A stretch of DNA of 64,000 nt from the NCBI GenBank assembly GCA_916613615.1, contig OU744728.1:30077950-30141949 (forward strand), given 5' to 3'. The notes below the pieces were generated by a model, which was given only the letters and a program-made list of their open reading frames with translations, had not been told where the DNA came from and searched no databases. Positions 63,040 through 64,000 of this stretch are shown here, one piece after another. The DNA comes from Steromphala cineraria. Its lineage: Eukaryota; Mollusca; Gastropoda; Trochida; Trochidae. Numbering within the stretch: position 1 is the first letter of the stretch; the number at the start of each line of letters is the position of its first letter. The translations under genes were made by a program, and so were the position numbers.

Positions 63040-63796
63040 ATATTTTGTTGTGTGTCTTACGAATACCATTTCGATCATGGTATTAGAGTTATAAAGGATG
63101 AATTTTACCGTTTATGTGCAAATAAATCATATCCCTTTCTTAAACCATTTATTATTTTTATAAGCACGACAAAACGTTCATACGTATGAAAAATTCACCA
63201 TCCAATCAATATATACACGATTCTTACTTAAGTCTTCCAAATTCCAAGTTTATTCTATCAAATGTCATTAGTCAAGTTGATATTTCTAAGAGGGAAAAGT
63301 GAAATGTACCTTTGAAACGACATGTAAAAAAACAACTTTAAGTATTACATTAGTTATATTATTTCAACTGGAATATGTAATAACTATTACATAAATGTTG
63401 AATTTTTTAAAACATAATCCTAATTTGATTAGAAAAAAGAAGATAAAAAGAACTTGTTACGGTGAAAATATAAGATATCGTCACTGTAGCCTGATAGACT
63501 GTTTATTTCAATTATAAAACTAAGTGTCTCATTGCTGAGACGAAAATAAAATAAAAGTTCTTACATGATATCTTACATGGAGCCTTACAGAAGGGAAAAT
63601 GGAGGATTTTTGACTTCTCAGGACGTGAATTCTCATTAAGTGAAATTTATACCTTACTATCAAGTTCCATCTGAACATGTTATTTACACAAGTGAGAACT
63701 GTATATAATTGTGAACATCACATGAGTTTATGTAACGTGTTATTTAGTTGTATTGTAAAACATCTCCAAAGGTCCTTCATCAGGGTTGTGTTGTAT
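63040..63796. other. Convergent 3' region between genes G and H
   Basis: AATAAA at 63121 probably ends gene G. The rest is AT-rich with nothing more to annotate. Confidence 0.4.
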
Positions 63797-63981
63797 CTAC
63801 CCTAACACCACGGTGCGCACTGTTATGTCTCCCCAAAAGCGTAGCTTGTTAGCTACAGGAGCTGACGAAGAGAACGAATACGTTGTCATTTCCACACCAT
63901 CAAACAGGATCTGAAAGCCAATGATTTCGGAGGTCAGGTTATTAACGTATGCTGATTTCGATAAGCAGGTGACAATAGTAC
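63797..63981 (-). CDS. Gene H: last exon of a further gene at the window edge (partial)
   Basis: On the minus strand a 56-codon open frame starts at an aattaatag acceptor (first exon base 63981, phase 1 like the other genes) and ends with TAG at 63799-63797. It reads TIVTCLSKSAYVNNLTSE, then ILFDGVEMTTYSFSSSAP and WGDITVRTVVLG. FDG and GDITVRT resemble the DG-x-D / T-V ends of genes B, C and G. It is too short to be sure, and the rest of the gene lies outside the window. The phase and motif make it a candidate eighth member. Confidence 0.45.
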
Positions 63982-64000
63982 CTATTAATTACATTTTTGA

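Noticed and set aside
1..64000. CRISPR arrays, operons, bacterial promoters or rRNA
   Set aside because: None are present. Spliced genes, TATA boxes, AATAAA signals and SINE/LINE content show animal nuclear DNA.

Overview
The window looks like AT-rich animal nuclear DNA, most likely from a mollusc and probably a bivalve. The reasons are spliced genes with noncoding first exons, many short TIR elements, tRNA-derived SINEs, Tc1/mariner, Ty3/Gypsy and LINE fossils, and a cluster of secreted low-complexity proteins of the kind used for shell, byssus or other extracellular matrices. The species call is inference; no gene here was recognised by name.

The main content is a cluster of seven secreted-protein genes plus a probable eighth at the right edge. 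I call them A-H in window order: A (706-3348, +), B (8563-10588, +), C (17051-17966, +), D (23210-24274, +), E (37499-38463, -), F (44108-46451, +), G (57502-63039, +) and H (63797-63981, -, last exon only). A-G share one architecture: a short exon encoding a signal peptide, a phase-1 intron directly after it, then one large exon (two in B) with the whole mature protein. B, D, E and F also have a clear TATA box, and B, D and F probably have an untranslated first exon. B and C are paralogs. E and F are paralogs with the same C-terminal domain and point away from each other. B, C, E, F, G and perhaps H end in a related motif built around DG-x-D and T-V/I, which suggests a common ancestral C-terminal module behind very different spacers. 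Spacers are Q/N-rich (B), Pro/Gln/Thr-rich (E), 31 copies of a 12-residue PQG repeat plus N-V-P repeats (F), and 19 copies of a 71-residue Gly-rich repeat (G).

The rest is repeat-rich intergenic DNA. It includes four copies of one TTAA-flanked MITE, several TA-flanked non-autonomous elements, a 1.3-kb element with arrayed subterminal motifs, an intact Tc1/mariner-family DD34E transposase (48936-50466), a frame-broken mariner (54990-56285), a decayed Ty3/Gypsy element with an odd LTR (28146-31310), at least four LINE fossils, SINE copies, foldback elements and a 1.4-kb minisatellite (25680-27125).

The gene set reads as a lineage-specific matrix-protein cluster that grew by tandem and inverted duplication, with internal repeats expanding independently. 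The secreted nature is strongly supported by the sequence; the tissue and material (shell, byssus, mucus or adhesive) are not determined by it.
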